Origin: Oryzomonas japonica
GTDB lineage: Bacteria > Desulfobacterota > Desulfuromonadia > Geobacterales > Pseudopelobacteraceae
Reading direction: 5' to 3'
Assembly (NCBI RefSeq): GCF_008802365.1
Contig: NZ_VZQZ01000001.1
Coordinates: 1-64,000 of the forward strand
Length of the DNA: 64,000 bases
Positions 8,218 through 17,388 of the stretch are shown here, one piece after another. The notes below the pieces were generated by a model. The model did not search any database, had not been told where the DNA came from, and saw only the letters and a list, made by a program, of their open reading frames with translations. Position 1 is the first letter of the stretch, and each line of letters starts with the position of its first letter. The translations under genes and the position numbers were made by a program.

Positions 8218-8303
8218 AATGTTCCAAAGGTTTCTGCCCGGGTAAAATCACGTACCCCGGACAGCGTCACGGCATCTCTCGACTGATGTTGCCTAGCCCA
8301 ACC

Positions 8304-8342
8304 GAGAGGAGCAAGAAGCCCCGCGGGTCTCTTGCTCCTCTC
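8304..8342. terminator. Long hairpin between convergent genes
   Basis: GAGAGGAGCAAGA (8304-8316) pairs perfectly with TCTTGCTCCTCTC (8330-8342); the loop has its own CCCGCGGG palindrome. No U-tract, but it lies between the 3' ends of two converging genes, so a terminator or mRNA-end stabiliser is likely. Confidence 0.6.
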
Positions 8343-8369
8343 ATGACATAACAATATCTGCACCCACGC

Positions 8370-8996
8370 CTACCCCTGGGGAACCGGCTTCATCGGCGTG
8401 ACGAACCGTTCCATAACCCAGCCGCGCTCGCCGTTCGTCAACTCCACATAGTACCAGTCCGGCACCTTGCCGAGCACGTTCAGTACCGTTCCCCGTCCGA
8501 CCTCGGTCAGGATATCCTGCTCCAGGCTCGGGCCGCTGCGCACATTCAGCAGTTCGCTCTGCACCACGACCCGCTGAGCGGACTCGACGGCGCTCGGCGC
8601 GGGGGTTACCACCGTCGCCGGCGGTTCCACCACCACATACCCCTCGGGGGCCTGCCGGTAGTAGATGCCGTTCAATTCATAGTAGGTAAGCCCACCCACC
8701 ACGAGGGCGGCAAAACCCAAGGGGAGCGAGGGGACGACCAGGCCAAACGGCGGAGCAACCAGAAAGAAGCCATCGCCCCCCCGGCGATAATAGCGGCCCC
8801 GGGTGAAATAAAACGAATCCCTGCCGTACCCTATGACCCGGTGTTCCCGGGGCAGTTCCCGAAAACGCGGGCCCGACCAGTATGCGGGTGGAGGCGACCG
8901 CCATGCCCATGCATCCCCGAACGTCATAAGTGACGTCCCGAGGAGTGCCAGACACGCTGCCAGCGGATACCATCCCCGTTTCTTGAACATTACCAT
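8370..8996 (-). CDS. Exported DUF6515-like protein with C-terminal SH3 domain
   Basis: About 208 residues. A signal peptide or anchor (WYPLAACLALLGTSLMTFGDAWA) is followed by a Tyr/Gly/Pro-rich part (YGRDSFYFTRGRYYRRGGDGFF, LTYYELNGIYYRQAPEGYVVVEPP) resembling DUF6515. The C-terminal part (VVVQSELLNVRSGPSLEQDI...GWVMERFV) is a bacterial SH3 domain of the kind that binds cell-wall peptides. AGGAGG is 8 bases from the ATG at 8996, so I prefer it over the in-frame ATGs at 9002 and 8990. A role at the cell wall or outer membrane is inferred. Confidence 0.75.
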   Translation of the reverse strand: MVMFKKRGWYPLAACLALLGTSLMTFGDAWAWRSPPPAYWSGPRFRELPREHRVIGYGRDSFYFTRGRYYRRGGDGFFLVAPPFGLVVPSLPLGFAALVVGGLTYYELNGIYYRQAPEGYVVVEPPATVVTPAPSAVESAQRVVVQSELLNVRSGPSLEQDILTEVGRGTVLNVLGKVPDWYYVELTNGERGWVMERFVTPMKPVPQG

Positions 8997-9076
8997 ACCC
9001 ATTACCTCCTGTTTTCACCTTGTGGTGCGGCGTAACCTTTACCTTTCGCTCTGTTCGCGAGACCTCGCACGGGACA

Positions 9077-9859
9077 TTAGCCGTCGGCAGGCGTCGGCCG
9101 CACGGTTGATTCGGGCAGAATCCGTGGTGATTCGCCCGGCGTGAACGGCAACAGCAGAATCTGTTGAACCCCGCTGCTGCGAAAACGGATCTGCAGCCGC
9201 AACGCCTTGGCGCTTTGAGCCTCACCCGGGAAAAAGATGAACCCGCTGGCCAGTGAACCGGCAGGGATTGCCTTGCCTTCTATCACCTTTTCGCGGACAT
9301 CGCCGGCAATCCGCGCCCGCTCTTCCCGATCATCGGCCTTTGATGCCCCGCCGATGACGGCGCCGCCGGCTGCACCCAGAACGCCCCCCGTTATCGCCGC
9401 ACTGCCGGCCCTATGGCCAGATACGACCCCCAGGGCCAAACCAAGAATGGAACCGGCCGCGGCGCCGTACATGGCCCCTTTGCCGGCACCGCTGCCGATT
9501 GCCCCTCCGGCGGTCGCCGTATCGACACGACCTATTGCCTCCCCTTGTGTCAGGACCTTCCAGTAGCGGTTGCCGCCATCAATGAGGAAGGTTTGCGCCG
9601 CCATGACCTCAACCCCCTGCCCGCTTTGGTTGTCCAGCACCAGTTGGATCGGGAGGAGGCCGGCGCTGCGGACATCGAAGCCAAAGGCGTCGTCTGCCTT
9701 GGCGGGATCGTCGAATGCCTCGGCCCCGACCCTCAAGCCGTTTACATTCAAAGAGGTGGCGTTATCCTGCGGAGCACGAAAGGGGACCGCCCTGCTTTGG
9801 TACGCAACGCACCCCGTAAGGTGGGCGGCAATAACCATGACACTCAGTATTTTCTTCAT
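9077..9859 (-). CDS. Putative lipoprotein with glycine-zipper segment
   Basis: A 260-residue protein starting MKKILSVMVIAAHLTGC; LTGC is a lipobox for signal peptidase II. A central Gly/Ala-rich stretch (GAGKGAMYGAAAGSILGLALG ... GGVLGAAGGAVIGGASK) resembles a glycine-zipper membrane segment. The start at 9857-9859 has a GGAG site; the open frame extends 11 codons further without support. It is a paralog of 50676-51398, sharing GxRVGAEAFxDxxxAxDAFGF, GLLPxQxVxDNxSGQGVEV and ASGFIFFPGEA. Function unknown; probably anchored in the outer membrane. Confidence 0.8.
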   Translation of the reverse strand: MKKILSVMVIAAHLTGCVAYQSRAVPFRAPQDNATSLNVNGLRVGAEAFDDPAKADDAFGFDVRSAGLLPIQLVLDNQSGQGVEVMAAQTFLIDGGNRYWKVLTQGEAIGRVDTATAGGAIGSGAGKGAMYGAAAGSILGLALGVVSGHRAGSAAITGGVLGAAGGAVIGGASKADDREERARIAGDVREKVIEGKAIPAGSLASGFIFFPGEAQSAKALRLQIRFRSSGVQQILLLPFTPGESPRILPESTVRPTPADG

Positions 9860-9925
9860 CGCTCTGCTCTCCAAAAAGGCAAAAACAGCCAACCCGCACG
9901 GGCCGGTCTTGTGGATTCATCTTTG

Positions 9926-9955
9926 GGCGCCTATCCCCCAACGGTGATAGGCGCC
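9926..9955 (-). terminator. Hairpin between the Spy-like and lipoprotein genes
   Basis: GGCGCCTATC (9926-9935) and GATAGGCGCC (9946-9955) form a perfect 10-bp stem just past the stop of the Spy-like gene. There is no U-tract, so termination would be weak or the stem may protect the mRNA end. Confidence 0.5.
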
Positions 9956-9965
9956 CCCTCTCCGG

Positions 9966-10427
9966 CTACTTATCCGTGGCTTCGGAGTGTTTCTGGTGCA
10001 GCGTCTTCAGCTTGGCAAGCTGGTCCGGCGTCAGAATGGCCCGAAACTGGGCGCCGACCTTGGCCTTGTTGATATTCAGGTCCGCCTGGATGCCGGCAAT
10101 CTTGGCAGTTTCGGCGCGGATGGCCGCTTCGTCGATGCTGTCGGCGTGGAGCAGCGCCTCCAGGTTTTTACGTTCCGTGCGGAGGTTGGCGACAATCGGC
10201 TTCACCACATCCCTGTTCCCCTGGAAGATCGCCTTGGCCTGGGCTTTCTGGGCGTCGGTCAGGCCAAGTTTGCCGAAGAGTTTACCCATGTGCCTGTGCT
10301 GCTGCTTGCCGCAGCCGCCGTCGTCCCAACCGCCATCGTGCGCCTGTGCAATGCCGGCAAACGCCGTCACTGCCGTAATACAAAGCATCGCCGCAATTCT
10401 CTTGATACCGTTGTGGGAATTTCCCAT
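9966..10427 (-). CDS. Periplasmic Spy/CpxP-like protein
   Basis: About 153 residues with a signal peptide (IKRIAAMLCITAVTAFAGIAQA), then a His/Asp/Gly-rich start and a helical part: KLGLTDAQKAQAKAIFQGNRD and AILTPDQLAKLKTLHQKHSE. These paired LTxxQ repeats are typical of Spy/CpxP proteins, periplasmic chaperone or stress-sensing proteins that form cradle-like dimers. GGAGGT precedes ATG 10427 by 7-8 bases; the longer frame to 10475 lacks a ribosome-binding site. The His-rich stretch HDGGWDDGGCGKQQHRHMG may bind metal. Confidence 0.82.
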   Translation of the reverse strand: MGNSHNGIKRIAAMLCITAVTAFAGIAQAHDGGWDDGGCGKQQHRHMGKLFGKLGLTDAQKAQAKAIFQGNRDVVKPIVANLRTERKNLEALLHADSIDEAAIRAETAKIAGIQADLNINKAKVGAQFRAILTPDQLAKLKTLHQKHSEATDK

Positions 10428-10657
10428 GATTTTGTACCTCCGGAAATAATGACATCTACCTTCTAGACACCACAACTCCCGAAAAGGTTACTACGCCCTG
10501 AAAACCTTTTTGTATCAGGGGACTGGGTGGCGCTAAACATGAGTGTCGGTGGGGGGAGGAGAGAAGGGACGCGGATGCACGCGAACAACAAGCACTGTGG
10601 CTTGGGGCAAGGGAAGCCGCAACGTCATCGCTTGATCGCAACGCTGGTTTGGACGAC

Positions 10658-12199
10658 CTAGCGGACGGAACGGTAATGGCGTTCAATCTCTTCGACAAGA
10701 TGCGCCAGGGTAGAGTTGGGCGGCTCTATGTCGACCTTGAGCCCCAGGCTCCGGCAGGCCTTGGAGGTAATGGCCCCGATGCTGGCCACGGACACCCCCT
10801 TCAGCATGTTCACCAGGAGGTCGCCGCCCAGCATATCGGCCAGGTTGTGGACCGTGGATGAGGAGGTAAACGTGATGCAGTCGACGGTGCGCTTTTCAAG
10901 GGAAAAGAGCGCTTCGGCCGGCAACCGGTCCGGCATGACGTTGCGGTAGGCGACCGGGCTGTCCACCTGGGCTCCCATGCGTTTCAACTCACAGGGGATG
11001 ACCTCCCGGGCCTTGTCGGCGCGGGGGAAAAGAACCCTGGTACCGTTCATTGCCAGCTTGGCGAATTCGGCCACCACCCCTTCAGCCTTATAATCCGAGG
11101 GGACCATGTCGGGGAGAATGCCACAGGCGCGTATCGCTTCGGCCGTCTTCGGTCCCACCGCACAGACCCGGCAGGTTCCCACCGCCCTGGCATCCAGGCC
11201 TAGGAAGGCGAGACGCTGGAAAAAGCGGCGAGCCCCATTGACCGAGGTCAGCACCAGCCAGTCATAGTGGCTCATGCTCCGAATGGCGCTATCCAGCGGC
11301 TCCCAGGATTCCGGGTCCACCAGTTTGATGGTGGGGCACTCCATAACCGTCGCCCCGCGGTCAGTCAGCATGGCGGCAAATTCCCCGGCTTGGTCGGCGG
11401 CGCGCGTTACCAGTATCTTGCGGCCGAAAAGCGGGCGGTTGTCGAACCACCGCAACCGGTCTCTCAACGCGACCACCTCGCCGACAATGGTCACGGCCGG
11501 CGGCTTGAAGCCGATAGCCTCGGCCCGGTCGGCAATGTCGCCCAAGGTGCCGGTCAAGACCTGCTGTGCCGGTGCCGTTCCCCAGCGTACCAGCGCCACC
11601 GGCGTTTCCGGGCTTCTGCCGTGCCGCAGCAAACGCTCCATATTGCTCCGCAGGGTGGTGATCCCCATGTAAAAGACCACCGTACCGTTGCCCAGGGAGA
11701 GGCGGTCCCAGTCAATGGCCGACTCGCTCTTGTCTTTTCCCTCATGGCCGGTGACAAAGGCCACCGAGGCGGTGAAATCGCGGTGGGTCAGGGGAATGCC
11801 GCTATAGGCCGCCGCACCGACCGCTGCGGTAACGCCCGGCACCACCTGGAAGGGGACACCGGCCGCGCTCAGGGCCTCGCATTCCTCGCCACCCCGCCCG
11901 AAAACGAAGGGGTCGCCCCCCTTGAGCCGGACCACAATCTTTCCCTCGCGCCCCTTTTCCACCAGCAACCGGTTGATCTCCTCCTGGTCCTGATTGTGGC
12001 GGCCGCCGATCTTGCCGGCGTAAATCAGCTCCGCATCGGCCGGCGCATGGGCCAGGAGTTGCTCGTTGGCCAGGTAGTCGTAGATCACCACCTGAGCCCG
12101 CTGCAGACACTCCACCCCCTTGAGGGTGATCAGCCCCGGATCGCCGGGACCGGCGCCGACGAGATAAATCATCCCCGTATGCTGCGACGGATTGCTCAT
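10658..12199 (-). CDS. Uroporphyrinogen-III C-methyltransferase / uroporphyrinogen-III synthase fusion
   Basis: A 513-residue bifunctional enzyme. The N-terminal ~250 residues are a SAM-dependent SUMT (CobA-type): VYLVGAGPGDPGLITLKGVE, VVRLKGGDPFVFGRGGEE, GIPLTHRD. The C-terminal half (FGRKILVTRAADQAGEF ... ITFTSSSTVHNLADML) is HemD, which cyclises hydroxymethylbilane to uroporphyrinogen III. The fusion thus makes uro'gen III and sends it towards siroheme and cobalamin. Its ATG overlaps the hemC stop by 4 bases (ATGA at 12196-12199), so translation is coupled. Last gene of the tetrapyrrole operon. Confidence 0.95.
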   Translation of the reverse strand: MSNPSQHTGMIYLVGAGPGDPGLITLKGVECLQRAQVVIYDYLANEQLLAHAPADAELIYAGKIGGRHNQDQEEINRLLVEKGREGKIVVRLKGGDPFVFGRGGEECEALSAAGVPFQVVPGVTAAVGAAAYSGIPLTHRDFTASVAFVTGHEGKDKSESAIDWDRLSLGNGTVVFYMGITTLRSNMERLLRHGRSPETPVALVRWGTAPAQQVLTGTLGDIADRAEAIGFKPPAVTIVGEVVALRDRLRWFDNRPLFGRKILVTRAADQAGEFAAMLTDRGATVMECPTIKLVDPESWEPLDSAIRSMSHYDWLVLTSVNGARRFFQRLAFLGLDARAVGTCRVCAVGPKTAEAIRACGILPDMVPSDYKAEGVVAEFAKLAMNGTRVLFPRADKAREVIPCELKRMGAQVDSPVAYRNVMPDRLPAEALFSLEKRTVDCITFTSSSTVHNLADMLGGDLLVNMLKGVSVASIGAITSKACRSLGLKVDIEPPNSTLAHLVEEIERHYRSVR

Positions 12200-13146
12200 G
12201 GATGTGAAGGGGAACCTATCTCTCTCTGGTAGACCTCTTCAAGGATGGTCTTGCCACCCTCGCCGAGGAGCTGGTCGGCCAGTTGGATGCCCAGCTTCTC
12301 GCATTCCGCGACCGGGCCACTGACCTCACCCCGTACGGAACGCTGACCATCAACCGCGGCGATGAAACCGACCAGGCGCAAGACCCCGCCGTTGACCGTT
12401 CCATGGGCCGCAATGGGCACCTGGCAGCCCCCCTCGCAGCGTTTCAGCAGGGCGCGTTCGGCCCGTACCGCATAGCTGGTGTCCGGGTGGTTGAAGAAGT
12501 CGATGGTCTCCGTGATCACGGCGTCGTCCAGACGGCACTCGATACCCAACGCACCCTGGCCGATGGCCGGGATGGAGAGATCCGTGTCCAGGTATTCGGC
12601 GACCTTTTCGGTGAAACCGAGCCGTTTCAAACCGGCTGCGGCCAGGATGACGGCATCCAGATTATCGTCTTCCAGCTTGCGGATGCGGGTTTCCACATTG
12701 CCGCGGATAATAACCATCTGCAGGTCGGGGCGCACCTTCAAAAGCTGGGCCTGGCGGCGCAGGGCGCTGGTGCCGATGCGGGCTCCCTGGGGCAATTGGC
12801 TGAATTTGACGTTGCGGGAGATAACGGCGTCGCGCGGGTCTTCCCGCTTGGTGATGCAGTGCAGCCCCAGCCCTTCCGGAAACTCGGTCGGGACATCCTT
12901 CATGCTGTGCACGGCGATGTCGATCTCCCCCCGCAGCATGGCCTCTTCGATCTCCTTCACGAACAGTCCTTTGCCGCCGACCTGGGCCAGGGGCACGTCA
13001 AGAATCTTGTCGCCGATGGTCTTGATCTTGGTCAGGGTGACCTCCATGCCGGGATAGCGCTTCTCCAGTTCTGACTTGACCCAGTTGGCCTGCCAGAGCG
13101 CCAGTTGACTGGCGCGGGTGCCGATGCGTAACTGTTTGGGGGGCAT
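12196..13146 (-). CDS. hemC: Hydroxymethylbilane synthase (porphobilinogen deaminase)
   Basis: A 316-residue enzyme polymerising four porphobilinogens to hydroxymethylbilane. It shows LRIGTRASQLALWQA at the start, HSMKDVPTEFPEGL, IGTSALRRQAQLL and LLKRCEGGCQVPIAAHG, whose Cys holds the dipyrromethane cofactor. ATG 13144-13146 with a GGAGA site is preferred over the frame's first Met at 13185. It is separated from sfsA by an inverted-repeat element and overlaps the next gene by 4 bases. Confidence 0.96.
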   Translation of the reverse strand: MPPKQLRIGTRASQLALWQANWVKSELEKRYPGMEVTLTKIKTIGDKILDVPLAQVGGKGLFVKEIEEAMLRGEIDIAVHSMKDVPTEFPEGLGLHCITKREDPRDAVISRNVKFSQLPQGARIGTSALRRQAQLLKVRPDLQMVIIRGNVETRIRKLEDDNLDAVILAAAGLKRLGFTEKVAEYLDTDLSIPAIGQGALGIECRLDDAVITETIDFFNHPDTSYAVRAERALLKRCEGGCQVPIAAHGTVNGGVLRLVGFIAAVDGQRSVRGEVSGPVAECEKLGIQLADQLLGEGGKTILEEVYQREIGSPSHP

Positions 13147-13201
13147 AATCTGTCTCCATTCACGGGGAAATTCAAACAAATTCAAAAAAACACATCAACG
13201 T

Positions 13202-13332
13202 CTGCCACAGAGACACAGAGACACAGAGGCTCACAGAGAAAGGCGAAATGCTTTTCGGGAAAAGCAGGAATGTTGTCTTTTGGCCTGTCTTGCTCTCCCG
13301 GTTTTCTCTGTGTCTCCGTGTCTCTGTGGCAG
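13202..13332. repeat. Inverted-repeat element (ACAGAGACACAGAG type), copy 1
   Basis: Left arm CTGCCACAGAGACACAGAGA (from 13202) and right arm TCTCCGTGTCTCTGTGGCAG (to 13332) form an imperfect inverted repeat about 30 bp long, around a ~60-base middle. It sits between sfsA and hemC inside an operon. A related copy lies at 57098-57229. Confidence 0.75.
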
Positions 13333-13357
13333 ATTTATGCTGTTTAGCCTTCGAGCC

Positions 13358-14050
13358 TTACACGATGACCGGCAGCCGCTCCGTCAGTCTGATCTCCTGG
13401 GGCGTCACCAACGCCCGGTAGGCCAGGGCCTCCACGCCGTTGTCCAGGGCCAGCCTGAGCAGCCGCCCGTATTCCGGGTCGATGGCGTCGGCCGGGGAAA
13501 CGCTGTCGCCGTCTCCGCGCTGGACCGTGAAGAAGATCACCCCCCGGTCCCCCTCCTCGACGACCCGCATCAACTCGCGCAAATGCTTCTGGCCGCGGGT
13601 GGTGACGGCATCCGGGAACAGGGCCCGGTCGCCTTCCACCAGGGTGACGTTCTTGACCTCCACAAAGCAGCGTCCCTCTACCCCTTCCAGGAGCAGGTCG
13701 ATACGGCTGTGTTCGCCATAGGGCACCTCGGGCCGGATCGCCTTGTACCCCTGCAACTCCGCCACCGTGCCGTCTTCGATCGCCTCCCGCGTCAAGCGGT
13801 TGGGCAGGGCGGTGTTGATGCCGGCCCAGAAGCCGTCCGCCTCCACCAGTTCCCAGGTGAGGGGATACTTGCGCTCCTCGTTGGCGCTGCGGGAGAGGTA
13901 CACCCGGCTGCCGGGGACGGCACACCCCTTCATGCTGCCGGAGTTGGGACAGTGGACGGTGACAACCGTGCCATCCTCCAGTTCAACATCCGCCAGAAAC
14001 CGCTTGTAACGCTTGACCAGGCGGCCCGCAATCAGCGGCGGCAGCCTCAT
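13358..14050 (-). CDS. sfsA: SfsA family protein (sugar fermentation stimulation homolog)
   Basis: A 230-residue SfsA homolog: VKRYKRFLADVELEDGTVV, HCPNSGSMKG, SRIDLLLEG, CFVEVKNVTLVEGDRALFPDAVTTRGQKHL. The family combines an OB-fold N-terminus with a PD-(D/E)xK nuclease-like core (the D...EVK residues are present). Its role is unclear; the name comes from effects on sugar fermentation in Escherichia coli. It lies between hemA (18 bases upstream) and hemC, so it is probably co-transcribed. Confidence 0.92.
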   Translation of the reverse strand: MRLPPLIAGRLVKRYKRFLADVELEDGTVVTVHCPNSGSMKGCAVPGSRVYLSRSANEERKYPLTWELVEADGFWAGINTALPNRLTREAIEDGTVAELQGYKAIRPEVPYGEHSRIDLLLEGVEGRCFVEVKNVTLVEGDRALFPDAVTTRGQKHLRELMRVVEEGDRGVIFFTVQRGDGDSVSPADAIDPEYGRLLRLALDNGVEALAYRALVTPQEIRLTERLPVIV

Positions 14051-14068
14051 GGCCGGGTGCCCCGTGCG

Positions 14069-15370
14069 CTACACTTCAAGTTCCAGCTCTTCGTGTTCTT
14101 CGAGGACAGCCTCGAGTTCAAAGAGCTGCCGCAAGCCGTCCACGTACAGGTCCACACGCCCCCCCTGGCCGGCCTTCTTCAGCACCGTGGTGGGGGTATG
14201 GAGCAGTTTGTTCATCATGGCCATGGTCAGGGCCTCCAGGCGCTTCTCCGCGTCGGGGGGCAGGTCCTTCCAATTGGACAGGGTCTTTTCCAACTCCGCC
14301 CGGCGGATCTCGTCGAAGTGGTTGCGCAGGGCAACAATGGTGGGGGTGACCTCCAGGGACGCGAGCCACTTGAAAAACTGGCCGATCTCCTGGTTGATGA
14401 TCTCCTCGGCCTTCTCGGCCTCCAGGCTGCGCTGGGCCAGATTGGCCTGGACGATCTCCTGCAGGTTGTCCACCGTGAAGAGGTAGGCGTTCTCCAGGTC
14501 GTCCACCTTGGGGTCGATGTCCCGGGGCACGGCGATGTCGATGAAGAACATCGGCTTGAACTTGCGCCGCTTGACCACATCCTCCACGTCCTTGGGGCCG
14601 ATGATGACATGGGGGGCGCCGGTGGAGGAGAGGACGATGTCGGCCCGGTGAAGGTGCTGGAACAACTCCTCGAAGCGCACCGCCTCGCCGCTGAATTCCT
14701 CGGCCAGGCGTTCGGCCCGCTCGAAGGTGCGGTTGGTCACCATCACGCCGCGGGCGCCGCTGTTCATGAAGTGCTTGGCGGCCAGTTCGCACATCTCGCC
14801 GGCGCCGATCAGCATCACGGTCTTGTCGGACAGGCTGCCCAGGATCTTCTTGGCCAGCTCAACCGCGGCAAAGGCCACGGAAACCGCCGAAGAGGCGATC
14901 TTGGTCTCGGTGCGCACCCGCTTGGCAACAGAAAAGGCCTTGTGGAGAAAGCGGTTCAGGATGATGCCGGATGACTTGTATTCGGCGGCGTAGCCGTAGG
15001 AGGTCTTGATCTGACCCAGGATCTGGGGTTCCCCCACGACCATGGAGTCCAGACTCGACGCAACCCGGAAGACATGGCGGATGGCCGCTTCGGAATGGTA
15101 GCTGTAGAGGTGGGGCTCGAGGGATTCAAGGGGGATATGGTGATATTCCGCCAAGAAGCGCTTGATCCGGGCGATGCCCCCCGCGATGTCGCGGGTTGTG
15201 GCATAGATCTCGACCCGATTGCAGGTGGAGACAATCACCCCCTCGACGATCTCGTCGAGGGCGACCAGTTCGTGGAGCGGTTTCTCGATCAGGTTGGGCG
15301 AAAATGCGACCTTTTCCCGTATTTCAACGGTTGCGGTCTTATGGGAGAGACCAACGACGATAATATTCAT
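14069..15370 (-). CDS. hemA: Glutamyl-tRNA reductase
   Basis: A 433-residue enzyme catalysing the first committed step of C5-pathway heme synthesis, glutamyl-tRNA to glutamate-1-semialdehyde. It begins [20 protein letters not shown]. The catalytic Cys is in [12 protein letters not shown], and the NADPH-binding domain has [17 protein letters not shown]. The C-terminal dimerisation domain is intact. It sits between the ccsA-like gene and sfsA on the same strand. Confidence 0.96.
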   Translation of the reverse strand: MNIIVVGLSHKTATVEIREKVAFSPNLIEKPLHELVALDEIVEGVIVSTCNRVEIYATTRDIAGGIARIKRFLAEYHHIPLESLEPHLYSYHSEAAIRHVFRVASSLDSMVVGEPQILGQIKTSYGYAAEYKSSGIILNRFLHKAFSVAKRVRTETKIASSAVSVAFAAVELAKKILGSLSDKTVMLIGAGEMCELAAKHFMNSGARGVMVTNRTFERAERLAEEFSGEAVRFEELFQHLHRADIVLSSTGAPHVIIGPKDVEDVVKRRKFKPMFFIDIAVPRDIDPKVDDLENAYLFTVDNLQEIVQANLAQRSLEAEKAEEIINQEIGQFFKWLASLEVTPTIVALRNHFDEIRRAELEKTLSNWKDLPPDAEKRLEALTMAMMNKLLHTPTTVLKKAGQGGRVDLYVDGLRQLFELEAVLEEHEELELEV

Positions 15371-15431
15371 TCAGCACGCATTCCTTACAGCATGTGATAA
15401 CTGCTGAAACGATGAGCTAGAGTACGATATC

Positions 15432-16247
15432 CTATTTATAGCTGTGGAGGCCGGGCAGCCACATGTTCACCCCGATAAAGGTAAACAGCATGATCAGAAA
15501 CCCTGCGATGGAGAGCAGGGCGGCGCGCTTTCCGCGCCAACCGGTGGTCATACGGCCGTGCAGAAGGGCGGCATAGATGAACCAGGTAATCAGCGACCAC
15601 GTTTCCTTGGGGTCCCAGCTCCAGTACGTACCCCAGGCCTTTTCGGCCCAGATGGCGCCCGAGATGATCGCAACCGTCAGGAGCGGAAAACCGATGGTCA
15701 GGCAGCGATAGTTGATGTCGTCAAGGGTGTCGAGGGAAGGCAGCTTCTGGAACAGGGCGCCGAATTTCTTTTTCTTGAGAAAATGCTGCTGGATCAGGTA
15801 GATCACGGCGGCGGCGAAGGCGATGGTGAAGGTCGCATAACTGACGAAGGCCATGATGGTATGCACCCACAGCCAGCCGCTCTTGAGGGCCGGGTTGAGC
15901 TCCTTGATCACCGACGGGAAGGCGCTGGAGCCGATGATCATGAGAAGCGCCAAGGGGATGACGAACGAGCCCAGGATGGCGATCTTGTACTTGCGCACGA
16001 ACAGGAGGAACGCCCCCACAATGACGAGGCTGAAGAAGGAGAGGGACTCGTGCATGTTGGTGATCGGCAGGTAGCCGGCCGAATTGAAGCGGTGGATGGT
16101 GGAGAGGAGATGGGCCACAAAACCGGCAGCGACCAGCCGGCTTGCCCACGTCGCCACGCCCTGCGTCGTACGCAGCAAATAGCCAAGGTAGAGCGCGGTA
16201 GCCAAACCGTACAACACCAGGGTGCAATAGAAGAAAATCTGGCTCAT
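15432..16247 (-). CDS. Cytochrome c assembly protein, CcsA/ResC type
   Basis: A 271-residue polytopic membrane protein of the heme-handling family. The Trp-rich heme motif WGTYWSWDPKETWSLITW lies near the C-terminus, and conserved His residues flank it (HTIMAF; ALLHGRM). About eight hydrophobic segments are visible. System II cytochrome c maturation moves heme with CcsA and CcsB; the CcsB partner is not in this window. Start ATG 16247 overlaps the upstream stop by 4 bases (ATGA). Association with hemA and siroheme genes is typical of cytochrome-rich deltaproteobacteria. Confidence 0.9.
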   Translation of the reverse strand: MSQIFFYCTLVLYGLATALYLGYLLRTTQGVATWASRLVAAGFVAHLLSTIHRFNSAGYLPITNMHESLSFFSLVIVGAFLLFVRKYKIAILGSFVIPLALLMIIGSSAFPSVIKELNPALKSGWLWVHTIMAFVSYATFTIAFAAAVIYLIQQHFLKKKKFGALFQKLPSLDTLDDINYRCLTIGFPLLTVAIISGAIWAEKAWGTYWSWDPKETWSLITWFIYAALLHGRMTTGWRGKRAALLSIAGFLIMLFTFIGVNMWLPGLHSYK

Positions 16248-16837
16248 GAAATGTCCTTGGGTGCGGAAAGCTCGGCGATCAGGCATCTCGCCTTCGTGCG
16301 TAAAAGCGCTTTATTGTATGTGGTGCCATTCCCTTCCGTCAATAGCTTTTCTCGGTCGGCGGCCAGTTGCTCCACAAGATCTGCGTAATCATTACCAATC
16401 ATGCCGGCGATGGCGTCGCGCACCTCGGCGGCGAGGGCCGGGCAGCGGCCGCCCGTCGAAACGGCGATCTCCAACCCTCCCCGCCGCAGGACCGCCGGGA
16501 AATGGCAATCTCCCGCCTCCGGCTGGTCGGCAACGGAGACAAGGATGCCTTTCTCCACGGCCTCGAGCGCCACCCTGCGGTTCACGGCGGGGTCATCGGT
16601 TGCCGCCACCACCAGCGTAACGCCGTCCAGGTCGGCGGTCTCATAGCCGCCGCTCCGTATCGTCACGGCGCCGGACGCTTCCTGCTCCCGTATCGCGGGC
16701 AGTACCGCCGGGGCGACGACCCGGACCACGGCCCCCGCCTCGCGCAAGGTCTGCAATTTGCGGGCGGCCACCTTCCCGCCCCCCACTATCAGGACGGCCC
16801 GTTTCCCCATATCTATGTTCAGGGCAAGATACGGCAT
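16244..16837 (-). CDS. Precorrin-2 dehydrogenase / siroheme synthase N-terminal type
   Basis: A 197-residue Met8/CysG-N-like protein that oxidises precorrin-2 to sirohydrochlorin with NAD+. The dinucleotide-binding motif is AVLIVGGGKVAARK near the N-terminus, followed by TLVVAATDDPAVNRRV and GDCHFPAVLRRGGLEIAVSTGGRCPALA. ATG 16837 has a GGAAGGGAG site; upstream in-frame codons are not supported. First gene of the tetrapyrrole operon, and with the SUMT in cobA-hemD it forms a siroheme branch. Confidence 0.9.
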   Translation of the reverse strand: MPYLALNIDMGKRAVLIVGGGKVAARKLQTLREAGAVVRVVAPAVLPAIREQEASGAVTIRSGGYETADLDGVTLVVAATDDPAVNRRVALEAVEKGILVSVADQPEAGDCHFPAVLRRGGLEIAVSTGGRCPALAAEVRDAIAGMIGNDYADLVEQLAADREKLLTEGNGTTYNKALLRTKARCLIAELSAPKDIS

Positions 16838-16989
16838 CGGCTCCCTTCCGCAAAAAGCCCCCGGCCCGCTCACTTTGTGCCGGGCGGTGCGGAGAGGCGG
16901 GGCGGAATCGTGGTTTTTGATCGAAGAATTGCCAACATACAACCTTTCGTCCCGTAATTCAACAAATGGGATACCTACCGAGTTTATTC

Positions 16990-17017
16990 TTGATTTTTTC
17001 CCCGGCTGGTATATCAT
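16990..17017 (+). promoter_or_regulatory. Promoter of the thioredoxin gene
   Basis: TTGATT (16990-16995), 16-base spacer, TATCAT (17012-17017). It lies 38 bases before the thioredoxin start in the divergent region shared with the tetrapyrrole operon. Confidence 0.5.
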
Positions 17018-17054
17018 TTTTCAAATATGAACCCACCAAAAGGAGATGTTTTTT

Positions 17055-17384
17055 ATGTCCAGTGAAAAGGTACTTGCATTCACCGATGCAAATTTTGAGC
17101 GCGAGGTAATCCAGTCCGATATCCCGGTGCTCGTTGATTTCTGGGCCACATGGTGCGCCCCCTGCAAGGCCATCGCTCCGCTTGTCGATGCGGTTGCCGA
17201 CGAATATGCCGGCAAGGTCAAGGTCGGCAAGGTCAATGTGGACGAAAATCAGGCAACACCCGGCAAATACGGCGTGCGCGGCATTCCCACCATCATCCTG
17301 TTCAAGGGTGGGGCCGTCGTCGACCAGATCGTCGGAGCGGTTCCCAAATCCCAGTTGGACGCCTTGATCGCCAAGGCGCTCTAA
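17055..17384 (+). CDS. trxA: Thioredoxin
   Basis: A 109-residue cytosolic thioredoxin: [20 protein letters not shown] carries the redox pair, the cis-Pro loop is [12 protein letters not shown]. The active site reads WCAPC rather than the usual WCGPC, a variant seen in some thioredoxins. An AAAAGGAG site suits the ATG at 17055 (10 bases); the ATG at 17046 is too close. It is followed after 4 bases by a TlpA-like gene. It could supply electrons to peroxiredoxin. Confidence 0.93.
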   Translation: MSSEKVLAFTDANFEREVIQSDIPVLVDFWATWCAPCKAIAPLVDAVADEYAGKVKVGKVNVDENQATPGKYGVRGIPTIILFKGGAVVDQIVGAVPKSQLDALIAKAL

Positions 17385-17388
17385 CAAC

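Noticed and set aside
13202-13240. CRISPR-like short repeats (ACAGAGACACAGAG)
   Set aside because: The units are overlapping, without regular spacers, and are part of an inverted-repeat element.
13118-14974. 618-residue plus-strand frame antisense to sfsA and hemA
   Set aside because: It mirrors two well-supported genes, has no recognisable domain and is full of low-complexity residues.
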